DNA of 64,000 nt from CBDCAS01 sp965214015 (GTDB lineage Bacteria > Pseudomonadota > Gammaproteobacteria > Coxiellales > Coxiellaceae): assembly GCA_965214015.1 (NCBI GenBank), contig CBDCAS010000020.1, forward strand, positions 186,001 to 250,000, given 5' to 3'. Below the pieces are notes generated by a model. It searched no databases, had not been told where the DNA came from, and saw only the letters and a program-made list of their open reading frames with translations. A program made the translations under genes and the position numbers. Numbering within the stretch: position 1 is the stretch's first letter; each line of letters begins with the position of its first letter. This document shows positions 30,076-38,181 of the stretch, in pieces.

Positions 30076-30354
30076 ATGTTGAAAAAAATTAGTACTGGTC
30101 GTGTTGAAAGTGATAAAGGTTTCTCTGTTCAAATTTCAGGACCTGAGACTATGATATATGAAGATCAAGGGCGAACAGTCGATATTGATTGGACATATGA
30201 TCCTAAGCTCAGGAAAACGATTGTGTATGTTAATGACGTTAGGTTTTGGGAAAAGCCTATTTTACAAGAAATAAGCACTGATGATAAGCAATCAATGATA
30301 AGAAATATTGTTAATGCAGTGCAATTGCTAGATGGGAATTATGAACTGGCTTAG
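30076..30354 (+). CDS. Putative immunity protein for the RHS tip
   Basis: A small acidic protein of 92 residues starting 12 bp after the RHS stop. Its family is not recognised. Position, size and the AT-rich base use it shares with the tip fit an immunity protein that binds and blocks the tip inside the producer. The mixed strand and helix pattern (VDIDWTYDPKLRKTIVYVN, then a helix ending LLDGNYELA) is common in such proteins. Its last codons overlap the start of the next cassette frame, and the duplicated core resumes 7 bp after its stop, so it marks the end of the first tip-immunity module. Confidence 0.7.
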   Translation: MLKKISTGRVESDKGFSVQISGPETMIYEDQGRTVDIDWTYDPKLRKTIVYVNDVRFWEKPILQEISTDDKQSMIRNIVNAVQLLDGNYELA

Positions 30355-31513
30355 TTGTTTCAGAACAGCGATGATGCAAGACGCTAAAAGTGCAGGGTAT
30401 GCTCTTAAGCTCCCAGTTGCTTTCATAGATGATCCGATAGATATGGCAGAACAGGCGTATGCCACAGGAACTGACTCCAGTGGTGAGCTTCTGCCCAAAG
30501 CAGGTCAGCAGGCCGCGAATTCCAGTTTCTTTGGTCATCAGTCATATGCGGTGACCGTGCCTTTTACTGCTCGACAGCAACAAAAGAATCAAATCAATAC
30601 AGATGCCTATCAACACAGTTTAAGGCAGTGGCAGGCCCGTCAAGTACGACAAGCGCACGTGAGTGCTGACAACTCTTCTCTTGGGCATGGGAATTTAGTG
30701 AATTCACAAAGAGCGCAAGCACTGACAATAAAAGAGGTGCAAGGATGGCTATATACCCTAGCCACTTCGCAATGGGAACAAACAGCATCCCCTTCTACCC
30801 GGGTTCATGAGTCCTGGTGGAATACCATGAAGTTTGGTCTGTTGGAGAGTCTGCATGAAGAGGCCAATTTAGTGAGGGAGTATGTACAAAAACCTTTATT
30901 AGAGGGTTTAGAAAGCACACTGAGCGGTGTGTCGTACATAGCTGATGAGCTAGCCCCGGTATTCTTAAATACCCCATACACAGTGTCTGAAGGGGCTGCA
31001 CTTGAAGAGCTTGCTCTAGGGACTGCACGCGTAGCTCACTTTTTTGGAGAAACTGCTAAAAACAGTGCGCTTATACGTAGGATAGGTTTGTTTGGGAGGG
31101 AGGCAGGGAAGCTGCCAAATTATGCTGCCCATAATGCAGCAGATGCGTTAAGATTGAAAACCACTTTATCGCTGCAAGAGGCAGGGATACTTGATGAAAC
31201 AGGGAAGTTAACAGATGTTGCTGTCGAAACTTCTAGGCCGGCAATGAGGCGAGGTTCAGTTTTGGAAAATTTTTCAGTTGTTGATGCTCTTACAAAAGAT
31301 GGTAGTAATATTATTGATTGGGAAAAACTCACAACTCAATCTGTTGAAATGCCAACAGGTCAGCGAATACAAGTTCACTTTTATCGTAACAAGTTTACTG
31401 GCGAGGTAAATTATACACATCCCGACTTCAAAGTTAAAAATACTGTTGATCTTTTCCCGAATGTAGCAGAACCAGAGCCTACAGTTACGCCACCGTATTA
31501 TAGCCCCTATTGA
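30332..31513 (+). CDS. Orphan RHS tip cassette 2: core fragment plus second toxin tip
   Basis: A 393-residue frame. Residues 11-257 repeat the RHS core (from RTAMMQDAKSAG to RRIGLFGRE), almost identical to the master copy. Residues 258-393 are a different tip (LQEAGILDETGKLTDVAVE, IQVHFYRNKFTGEV, THPDFKVK), a pattern seen at the C-termini of CdiA/RHS-type toxins; the activity is unknown to me. It has no YD shell and no convincing ribosome site (start inside the end of the previous immunity gene), so it is probably a silent donor that becomes active when recombined onto the full RHS gene. It could also be expressed at low level by coupling. Confidence 0.8.
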   Translation: MGIMNWLSCFRTAMMQDAKSAGYALKLPVAFIDDPIDMAEQAYATGTDSSGELLPKAGQQAANSSFFGHQSYAVTVPFTARQQQKNQINTDAYQHSLRQWQARQVRQAHVSADNSSLGHGNLVNSQRAQALTIKEVQGWLYTLATSQWEQTASPSTRVHESWWNTMKFGLLESLHEEANLVREYVQKPLLEGLESTLSGVSYIADELAPVFLNTPYTVSEGAALEELALGTARVAHFFGETAKNSALIRRIGLFGREAGKLPNYAAHNAADALRLKTTLSLQEAGILDETGKLTDVAVETSRPAMRRGSVLENFSVVDALTKDGSNIIDWEKLTTQSVEMPTGQRIQVHFYRNKFTGEVNYTHPDFKVKNTVDLFPNVAEPEPTVTPPYYSPY

Positions 31514-31526
31514 ATAAGGATTTAGG

Positions 31527-31913
31527 ATGAAGGTTTTATGTAGAAATATTATTAGCCATACCACAGGAGAAAATTTAGGAGATTCTAGCCCTTGGTTGAA
31601 ACGTGGAAAGGAATATATTGTTTTAGCAGTTAATTATATTGAAAACTTGGGTTTGGATATTTATATCCAAACTGAAGATCACAATGAACCGTCTTTTTTT
31701 ACTGTAAATGGTTTTGAATTTCTTAATCAAAAATTTCCCTCTTCTTGGGTTACAGTGTTCAATAAGAACTATGATCGGAAGGTTATGACAGCATTACCTG
31801 CAAGCTGGAACTATGATAATTTTTTTGAAGATATGGAAAATCAGGATCCAAGAGCAATTGAATTGTTCAATAAAGAAGTTGAACAAATGTATGGTGAAGA
31901 AGGATTAATCTAA
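31527..31913 (+). CDS. Putative immunity protein for tip 2
   Basis: A protein of 128 residues, 13 bp after tip 2. Features are GKEYIVLAVNYI, a beta-rich middle with FTVNGFEFLNQKFPSSWV, and a C-terminal part SWNYDNFFEDMENQDPRAIELF followed by an acidic helix. This layout resembles a family of CdiI/RHS immunity proteins, which I recall without a number. The duplicated core of cassette 3 resumes 5 bp after its stop. Confidence 0.7.
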   Translation: MKVLCRNIISHTTGENLGDSSPWLKRGKEYIVLAVNYIENLGLDIYIQTEDHNEPSFFTVNGFEFLNQKFPSSWVTVFNKNYDRKVMTALPASWNYDNFFEDMENQDPRAIELFNKEVEQMYGEEGLI

Positions 31914-31947
31914 TTTTATCAACGCTGCATGCCAGTCGCTTTTAAAG

Positions 31948-33336
31948 GTGAGCAGTGCGCAAGGATTAGCACATCTTCATCTATCGCTGCCTCTGACACT
32001 GTTTTTAGACGATATGCTCAATGGAACCTTAGGAGGCTTATTCAGTGCTGCGGTGTATCATGATAAATTTAATCCCTTGGAGTCGGCAGCACGATCGATG
32101 GCCGTTTTTGCAGCACAGAAAGCCGCACAGTCGCTTGAAAAAGCCAAGCATCCCAGAAAGGTACAAGAACCAGAAGAGCCGGCTAGAACAGCGATGATGC
32201 AAGACGCTAAAAGTGCAGGGTATGCTCTTAAGCTCCCAGTTGCTTTCATAGATGATCCGATAGATATGGCAGAACAGGCGTATGCCACAGGAACTGACTC
32301 CAGTGGTGAGCTTCTGCCCAAAGCAGGTCAGCAGGCCGCGAATTCCAGTTTCTTTGGTCATCAGTCATATGCGGTGACCGTGCCTTTTACTGCTCGACAG
32401 CAACAAAAAGAATACCTCACTAGAGACGCCTATCAACACAGTTTAAGGCAGTGGCAGGCCCGTCAAGTACGACAAGCGCACGTGAGTGCTGACAACTCTT
32501 CTCTTGGGCATGGGAATTTAGTGAATTCACAAAGAGCGCAAGCACTGACAACAAAAGAGGTGCAAGGATGGCTATATACCCTAGCCACGTCGCAATGGGA
32601 ACAAACAGCATCCCCTTCTACCCAGGTTCATGAGTCCTGGTGGAATACCATGAAGTTTGGTCTGTTGGAGAGTCTGCATGAAGAGGCCAATTTAGTGAGG
32701 GAGTATGTACAAAAACCTTTATTAGAGGGTTTAGAAAGCACATTGAGCGGTGTGTCGTACATAGCTGATGAGCTAGCCCCGGTATTCTTAAATACCCCAT
32801 ACACAGTGTCTGAAGGGGCTGCACTTGAAGAGCTTGCTCTAGGGACTGCACGCGTAGCTCACTTTTTTGGAGAAACTGCTAAAAACAGTGCGCTTATACG
32901 TAGAATAGGTTTGTTTGGGAGGGGGGTAGAGACAGATAAATTATTTGTCAATCAGTTTCCCGAGCATTTAGTTGATAGGTCTAATATAATACCAACTACT
33001 CAGCTGAAAAATATAAATGGAAGATTTAATTATGTTGTGGACGAAAATAAAAACTTGATTGTAGGTAGGGTTTCTAAAAATATTGGTGGTGGTCACATCG
33101 ACCTTGCAAGCGGTAAACCGGTGCAAGCAGCGGGTGAAGTAAGAGTAATAAATGGCCAGATAAAATATTTTGATAATTCGTCAGGACATTACTTGCCTAC
33201 CGGAACATCTGCACAGCAGGCTGCAGAAGAAGCTTTCTCAAATCTCGGTTTTGATACTTACGAGAAATACATAGAGAAGCAATGGATTGAGGATCTTAAC
33301 CATCCAAATGGTGGAGCATGGAGGCCGAACCAATGA
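31948..33336 (+). CDS. Orphan RHS tip cassette 3: core fragment plus third toxin tip
   Basis: A 462-residue frame read from a GTG at 31948; the homology itself begins at 31919. Residues 1-327 are RHS core, longer than in cassette 2, with a small divergent patch near 32406-32425. Residues 328-462 are a new tip with NGRFNYVVDENKNLIVGRV, GGGHIDLASGKPVQAAGEV and DNSSGHYLPTGTSAQQAAE. This signature occurs at the C-termini of many polymorphic toxins, so I am confident it is a toxin domain although not of its chemistry. Lack of a shell suggests a silent store. Confidence 0.82.
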   Translation: MSSAQGLAHLHLSLPLTLFLDDMLNGTLGGLFSAAVYHDKFNPLESAARSMAVFAAQKAAQSLEKAKHPRKVQEPEEPARTAMMQDAKSAGYALKLPVAFIDDPIDMAEQAYATGTDSSGELLPKAGQQAANSSFFGHQSYAVTVPFTARQQQKEYLTRDAYQHSLRQWQARQVRQAHVSADNSSLGHGNLVNSQRAQALTTKEVQGWLYTLATSQWEQTASPSTQVHESWWNTMKFGLLESLHEEANLVREYVQKPLLEGLESTLSGVSYIADELAPVFLNTPYTVSEGAALEELALGTARVAHFFGETAKNSALIRRIGLFGRGVETDKLFVNQFPEHLVDRSNIIPTTQLKNINGRFNYVVDENKNLIVGRVSKNIGGGHIDLASGKPVQAAGEVRVINGQIKYFDNSSGHYLPTGTSAQQAAEEAFSNLGFDTYEKYIEKQWIEDLNHPNGGAWRPNQ

Positions 33337-33722
33337 AAGATATATTAAATACGTTCCATAATTTAGCGCATGAATCTAGTAAGGTATTGGATTCAACATA
33401 TGACTGTAGAAAGGCCGAACCTTACTATGTAGAGATACTTGATTTGATAAAAGCGCATCCTGAATATCGTGCTAAATTTGTAAAAGAGTTTCTTTCAATA
33501 TTAAGTTCGGGAAATGCTCCGTGGGAATTAATACAATTTTGTATGCGTGAGCTTCAATGGGAGGAAATTAAAAATGAAATAAAATTAGAAAAACAAAAAG
33601 AGATTAATAGGAATCATGATTGGAGAATAATTTCTGTCTTGGATCACATTTTAGAAGTGTATGAAAAAGATTGGGATGATGCCGAGTTGTATTTGTACTA
33701 TTCAAAGGAGGGTGACAGCTAA
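33333..33722 (+). CDS. Putative immunity protein for tip 3
   Basis: An all-helical protein of 129 residues. I place the start at 33333, where ATGA overlaps the tip 3 stop and GGAGG lies 8 bases upstream; a frame from 33318 adds five residues without reason. Motifs are HPEYRAKFVKEFLSIL, PWELIQFCMRELQWEEI and an acidic C-terminus (EKDWDDAELYLYY). The ATGA overlap gives translational coupling to the toxin, as expected for an immunity gene. Confidence 0.75.
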   Translation: MKDILNTFHNLAHESSKVLDSTYDCRKAEPYYVEILDLIKAHPEYRAKFVKEFLSILSSGNAPWELIQFCMRELQWEEIKNEIKLEKQKEINRNHDWRIISVLDHILEVYEKDWDDAELYLYYSKEGDS

Positions 33723-33805
33723 TTAGTCGCTGGCACGAAATAGAATATTGATCATGTTCCCTCTAATATTGGTTCCCAACGGATGGGCAAGAGCCTTATC
33801 AAGCA
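33723..33805. other. Unexplained 83-bp joint before cassette 4
   Basis: This stretch is not part of the duplicated core. Read on the minus strand it continues the frame LLDKALAHPLGTNIRGNM, but I see no gene. It may be the scar of a lost cassette or of a mobile element. Confidence 0.4.
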
Positions 33806-33820
33806 GGGCATGGGAATTTA

Positions 33821-34714
33821 GTGAATTCACAAAGAGCGCAAGCACTGACAATAAAAGAGATGCAAGGATGGCTATATACCCTAGCCACGTCGCAATGGGA
33901 ACAAACAGCATCCCCTTCTACCCGGGTTCATGAGTCCTGGTGGAATACCATGAAGTTTGGTCTGTTGGAGAGTCTGCATGAAGAGGCCAATTTAGTGAGG
34001 GAGTATGTACAAAAACCTTTATTAGAGGGTTTAGGAAGCATACTGAGCGGTGTGTCGTACATAGCTGATGAGCTAGCCCCGGTATTCTTAAATACCCCAT
34101 ACACAGTGTCTGAAGGGGCTGCACTTGAAGAGCTTGCTCTAGAGACTGCACGCGTGGCTCATTTTTTTGGAGAAACCGCTAAAAGCAGTGCGCTTATACG
34201 TAGGATAGGTTTGTTTGGGAGGGGGGTAGAGACAGAAACTCGACTTCTCTCAAGTGTGAGACGCATTTCATCAAATGTTGCAAATAAACCCTTTATATCA
34301 GCAAAAGCTACAGCAGAAGGTTGGCTCCCACCTTATCCAAAAGATTTAGATATTAGAGAAATCTCAGATGCGAAAGACATTGGTTTTTCGCGAGTTCATC
34401 TTAATCCAAATGAGCCTGCCGGTGGCTTTTTAGTAAGAGAAAAAGTTCTTGCACGTCTTAATTATGATCCAAGTCAAATAAAGACCTATCTGGGTTTACC
34501 AGATGTTCCAATTTATATTACTGATGTTAATGTTCCAGCTGGCGCGAAAATGCTGGTGGGTCGCATTGGTGCGCAACCAAATTTTGGGCTAATGACCGAA
34601 AGTGGATTTCAATATCAGCTTGAAGATATAATTCCAGTAAATAATTTCTACAACACAAGACCACTAGCTTCTCTTGTGGAAGATGAATATCCAACAATGA
34701 CTCCGGGGCGATAA
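33821..34714 (+). CDS. Orphan RHS tip cassette 4: short core fragment plus fourth toxin tip
   Basis: A 297-residue frame read from a GTG at 33821. Residues 1-136 are the end of the RHS core, with a few substitutions (KEMQGW, LGSILSG). Residues 137-297 are a further tip: PYPKDLDIREISDA, FSRVHLNPNEPAGGFLVR, YLGLPDVPIYITDVNVPAG, LVGRIGAQPNFG and FQYQLEDIIP. This arrangement is found at the C-termini of filamentous-hemagglutinin and RHS proteins; activity not assigned. The core part is too short to be anything but a recombination arm. Confidence 0.82.
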   Translation: MNSQRAQALTIKEMQGWLYTLATSQWEQTASPSTRVHESWWNTMKFGLLESLHEEANLVREYVQKPLLEGLGSILSGVSYIADELAPVFLNTPYTVSEGAALEELALETARVAHFFGETAKSSALIRRIGLFGRGVETETRLLSSVRRISSNVANKPFISAKATAEGWLPPYPKDLDIREISDAKDIGFSRVHLNPNEPAGGFLVREKVLARLNYDPSQIKTYLGLPDVPIYITDVNVPAGAKMLVGRIGAQPNFGLMTESGFQYQLEDIIPVNNFYNTRPLASLVEDEYPTMTPGR

Positions 34715-34715
34715 T

Positions 34716-35042
34716 ATGAATACTTTAAATAAAGTTGAACTGCAAAATATATTAAAGAAGCTTGAAGTTGATAATGACAAAATAATTGTTTTGGTTGATA
34801 CAACATCCAATAAAAGCTTACAAAGTCAAATAGGAATGAAAAATATATATTGTATAGACGCTGACAATAATATTTTGTGGCAGATATTTTTAACTAATGG
34901 TAGTGAAAAGTCACTAAATGATACTTTTATGTATGTAAATTTAGATAAAGAAGGCCAATTAAATGCTAAGACATTTTTTGGAATGGAATATTTAGTTAAT
35001 ATAAATACAGGGGCTGCTGAGCAAACTGGTTGGAAAAAGTAG
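34716..35042 (+). CDS. Putative immunity protein for tip 4
   Basis: A protein of 108 residues, one base after tip 4, so tightly coupled to it. It contains NIYCIDADNNILWQIFL, an acidic strand (DTFMYVNLDKEGQLNAKTFF) and the ending VNINTGAAEQTGWKK. I recall this ending from small immunity-type proteins next to hemagglutinin-like tips but cannot give the family name. After it, 35043-35172 holds no gene that I can see. Confidence 0.72.
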   Translation: MNTLNKVELQNILKKLEVDNDKIIVLVDTTSNKSLQSQIGMKNIYCIDADNNILWQIFLTNGSEKSLNDTFMYVNLDKEGQLNAKTFFGMEYLVNINTGAAEQTGWKK

Positions 35043-35172
35043 GCTGAATTTATTTGTAAAGCTTCAGACTTAATCTGATACTCACGTCAAATTAGGAGAG
35101 CATAACATTCCAGGGTGCACTTATGCTTCTTTTTTATAATCAAGAAAGGTATTTAAAATAAAAATTATATTA

Positions 35173-35769
35173 TTGATCACAATCTTTGTCGTGATTTTTA
35201 AATTTATAGAAAATTTTGTAAACCTCCGAAAAACTTATCGTTATGAGAAACTATACAATCGATACTGCAATTTATTTACCAAAGAATCAGGAGAGAAAAC
35301 GGAGCAAGAAGATATATTTAATGATGAAGAAATTAATCTGGAAAAAAAATTACATGAATATCGCACACAAATATCAGCTATATTCAAAAAAGCAGAGTTG
35401 AAAGATATTTATGTAACAATTGCAGTTCCAACTGGATATGGTCATGGAGTTCATCAGCAATATAGTATTTTTGAAAATCTAACGAGTATAAAAATACTTG
35501 GTGATGTCAACATCCCAATAACCATAAAAAAATATTTTAGAACAACGATTGGTTTTTTTAAAGTAAAGATGTGGGAAGCATTAAATCCATTATATTGGAT
35601 AAAAAAAGTTATTTTCTTACCTCAAGAATTAATCAGATATATTGGTTTTCCTAAAGAATTAAAGACAGTAGGTATTGTTGTAAGAATATTAAATATCATA
35701 TATTGGCTAATCATAATTTTTTTAGCGATATTACACCTGAAGTTGACATTAATTGTCAGCCGCACCTAA
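35173..35769 (+). CDS. Small membrane protein of unknown function
   Basis: A 198-residue frame starting at a TTG; the true start is unsure and the 5' end may be lost, since the frame is open a little further upstream and no ribosome site is evident. A hydrophobic helix lies at residues 2-16, a soluble charged part follows (EKKLHEYRTQISAIFKKAEL), and a second hydrophobic helix lies near the C-terminus (VVRILNIIYWLIIIFLAIL). The motif NPLYWIKKVIFLPQELIRYIG is shared with small orphan membrane proteins in other bacteria, to my recollection. Its place inside the toxin array allows a role as immunity to a membrane-acting tip, but nothing shows it. Confidence 0.5.
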   Translation: MITIFVVIFKFIENFVNLRKTYRYEKLYNRYCNLFTKESGEKTEQEDIFNDEEINLEKKLHEYRTQISAIFKKAELKDIYVTIAVPTGYGHGVHQQYSIFENLTSIKILGDVNIPITIKKYFRTTIGFFKVKMWEALNPLYWIKKVIFLPQELIRYIGFPKELKTVGIVVRILNIIYWLIIIFLAILHLKLTLIVSRT

Positions 35770-35805
35770 CTTCCACCAATATTTTATGTAATTAATTACA
35801 TAAAA

Positions 35806-36103
35806 ATTAGGAGATAATTTCTAATACCCTTATATCAGAATCATATAAAATCTCAAGAGTATCACACTTTATTATTGAAAAAAATTACCAATTAGTAGCT
35901 ATTAATAGTGGAACGCTAAATAGTCGAGCAAACGATTGAACCATTATTTTTTGCGAAGGCCAATACGGAAGTATTGCAGTCAACTAAACTTCGTATGATA
36001 GATGATTATTCAATGTCATTAATATGATTGGGAGATAGAGACTGAAGGTGGCACTACACAGTATTTTAGTCCATTAAAAGATGATTGGGAGCCACGGCTA
36101 TGA
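35806..36103 (+). pseudogene. Decayed toxin tip preceding the Tsi6-like gene
   Basis: Three consecutive open pieces in different frames read as one protein: from ISNTLISESYKISRV to INSGTLNSRAND, then TIEPLFFAKANTEVLQSTK to DDYSMSLI, then YDWEIETEGGTTQYFSP to DDWEPRL with a stop at 36101-36103. Two frameshifts (about 35938 and about 36022) break it. Its stop overlaps the start of the Tsi6-like gene, the usual toxin-immunity joint, so I read it as a dead toxin tip. No RHS core is left in front of it. Confidence 0.6.
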
Positions 36104-36396
36104 TGAAAAATATTACTCAATTAAACAAAGCATTATCACAATGCAAAAAAGTTTATACAGAAAATCCTCTATTCTACCCATTTGCGTCTATTATTCGTCA
36201 ATTAGAATATTTAATTAATGTAGAGGAAGGGAAAACTAAGGATTTCGCCTTGCTAAAGAAAATAAAAATAGGCTGGATCGCAGCACGGGGGCTGGATGGC
36301 TATGAGGACCAAAAATTAATTAATATGCTTTGTACTATTTCTAAAGAGGCAGAAGAAATGGCTGTTAAAATGAGTGCATCTAATGAATCAAAATAA
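36100..36396 (+). CDS. Tsi6-family immunity protein
   Basis: A helical protein of 98 residues. I place the start at 36100, where GGGAG lies 8 bases upstream; a TTG start at 36085 would add five residues. The pattern NPLFYPFASIIRQLEYLIN, a short loop with GKTKDFALLKKIKIGWIAARG and a C-terminal helix LCTISKEAEEMAVKM matches the Tsi6 domain, known from the immunity protein of the Pseudomonas NADase effector Tse6. Here the neighbouring tip is broken by frameshifts, so the gene may now be an orphan immunity gene that protects against relatives. Assignment is from memory of the family pattern. Confidence 0.68.
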   Translation: MMKNITQLNKALSQCKKVYTENPLFYPFASIIRQLEYLINVEEGKTKDFALLKKIKIGWIAARGLDGYEDQKLINMLCTISKEAEEMAVKMSASNESK

Positions 36397-36721
36397 GCAA
36401 TTAAATTTAGAAGTTTTATTAATGCAACCTAAAGAGATTCCTAAAGAATTACTCGCGTCTTTGTCAACTTTTTTTAAAAGTCGAATGGGTATTAGGAAGG
36501 CTTATTTTGCAGTTGCTCAATTTTCTGATTCATTAGACTCTATGGATTATTTGATTGCAATCGATGCTGAAACTGACCTTGCTGATGAAATCAGAAAGAT
36601 TAAGAAATATCTTGATAAAATTAATTTAGATACTGGAGGAAAGAAATTAGCAATTGTGGATGTGAACCATAACATATATGGTGGTTATTTTTGTAGAACC
36701 TCACCATTTTATAAAAAGTAA
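36383..36721 (+). CDS. SseB C-terminal-domain-like small protein
   Basis: A protein of 112 residues overlapping the end of the Tsi6-like gene by 14 bp. It starts at the ATG at 36383; a GTG at 36374 is possible. The order LLMQPKEIPKELLASLSTFF, then VRKAY-like IRKAYFAVAQF, a central YLIAIDAE strand and the ending CRTSPFYKK matches the C-terminal domain of SseB (enhanced serine sensitivity protein). Stand-alone copies of this domain occur beside polymorphic-toxin genes, so it may be an immunity or accessory protein. Its direct function is unknown. Confidence 0.58.
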   Translation: MNQNKQLNLEVLLMQPKEIPKELLASLSTFFKSRMGIRKAYFAVAQFSDSLDSMDYLIAIDAETDLADEIRKIKKYLDKINLDTGGKKLAIVDVNHNIYGGYFCRTSPFYKK

Positions 36722-36722
36722 A

Positions 36723-37008
36723 AAGCGCGTTGGGTCAAAAAAAGACATTAGACTATCGAGACCTACTCAACGCTGCATGCCAGTCGCTTTTAAAGGTGAG
36801 CAGTGCGCAAGGATTAGCACATCTTCATCTATCGCTGCCTCTGACACTGTTTTTAGACGATATGCTCAATGGAACCTTAGGAGGCTTATTCAGTGCTGCG
36901 GTGTATCATGATAAATTTAATCCCTTGGAGTCGGCAGCACGATCGATGGCCGTTTTTGCAGCACAGAAAGCCGCACAGTCGCTTGAAAAAGCCAAGCATC
37001 CCAGAAAG
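36723..37008 (+). pseudogene. RHS core fragment 5, truncated by an IS110 remnant
   Basis: Nearly identical to 28524-28809 of the RHS gene (from ALGQKK to KHPRK). Homology stops at 37008, where the end of an IS110-type transposase on the other strand begins. No tip remains. It keeps the GGLF variant also found in cassette 3, whereas the master has GDLF, so the two fragments share a source. Confidence 0.9.
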
Positions 37009-37835
37009 TGCGTATTCTTCTGTCACCTCTTTTGCTAATACCTAACAAAACTTGCTTGTTTCCGCTAGAAGACTGCCTTGGAACTAAGCCTAACCAGGCT
37101 GACATATGACGACCATTTTTAAATTCATTAGGGTCTGGAACGGCAGCTATAATTGCCGTCGCTGTTAATTCACCTATACCTGGAATTTTCAAAATTCTTT
37201 GACAAGCATTGTTCTCTTTACATATCACTTTGACTTTTAACTCAATCTTTTTTAACCTACATTCGATTTCGACTAGCTCATCATAAAGCTCACGCATTAA
37301 TTCGCGTGATGATGATGTTAGTTCATTACTACTATCATCAATAATCGATAGCAGTGCCTTTTTAACTTTGAGAGCACCTTGGAATATTGTTATTCCATAT
37401 TCTAAATTCAACCCTCTAATCTCATTTATTAGCGCCGTTCTATTTTTAACTAGTCTGCTACGTATTCTGTGCAGAGATTGTATATCTTGTTGTTCAACTT
37501 GCTTAATTAGTACAAAACGCATTGAGGGCCTGCTACCAGCTTCAACTATCGCTTGTGCGTCGTTAGCATCATTTTTGTTTGTTTTAACAAAAGGTTTAAC
37601 AAATTGAGGACTTATTAATTTCACCGTATGTCCACTTCGTTGAAAAAACCTTGCCCAGTAATTTGCACCACTGCAGGACTCCAGAAATATCGCACACTTC
37701 GGTAAATTGGCAATATAGGCAGATAATTGATCACGAGCTATTCGCTTCTTCAGAACAGTACCCCCCCATATTGTTAACCCCATGTAGTTGGAAAATATTT
37801 TTAGCAATATCTATACCAAGTAAGTTAATATTCAT
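37009..37835 (-). pseudogene. IS110-family transposase, frameshifted and C-terminally truncated
   Basis: From the ATG at 37835 the frame gives the normal IS110 start (NLLGIDIAKNIFQLHGVNN), then breaks at a run of seven G (37761-37767 on the plus strand); one G fewer would restore GGTVLKKR and the DEDD-type domain (KCAIFLESCSGANYW, TNKNDANDAQAI). The second domain (RILKIPGIGELTATAIIAAV, AWLGLVPRQSSSGNKQ) is intact up to KRGDRRIRT at 37009, where the sequence switches to RHS core, so the C-terminal part is missing. The element is dead. Its insertion or a later deletion removed the fifth tip cassette. Confidence 0.85.
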
Positions 37836-38181
37836 TATTGAACCTCTCATCTTGTTATCAAGTCGTCTCAACTTGAATGATAAGTTGGCAATTCACATTT
37901 ACCAACTTATCGACGGGATGGTTCATTACACTAGTACCAGATGGTATGGTTTAAAAGTGGCCAGATTCATTGGAGTGGGAAAAACGTTTTTCCAGATTAT
38001 CGATTTCTATGAAAGAAGTACGGGTTGCATTGGACTACTGTGTAGAACTTGAATAATATGTATAACATGTGAATCCAGCTCGGGGGCAAGCTCCCGAGAC
38101 TTTCACTATGCGGATCAAATCATTTTTTTTTAACAATATAGTTCTCTGTTACATGGACTATATAACATGGAGGAAATTATT
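37836..38181. other. Gap between IS110 remnant and SurE-like gene, with a G+C-rich hairpin
   Basis: No gene seen. CTCGGGGG and CTCCCGAG at 38079-38098 form an 8-bp stem with one G-T pair and a CAAG loop, a REP-like or terminator-like element without a T run. A GGAGG ribosome site for the next gene ends the stretch. Confidence 0.45.

Noticed and set aside
37651..38052. 133-codon plus-strand frame opposite the IS110 start
   Set aside because: It is the antisense of the IS110 transposase and has no protein character of its own.
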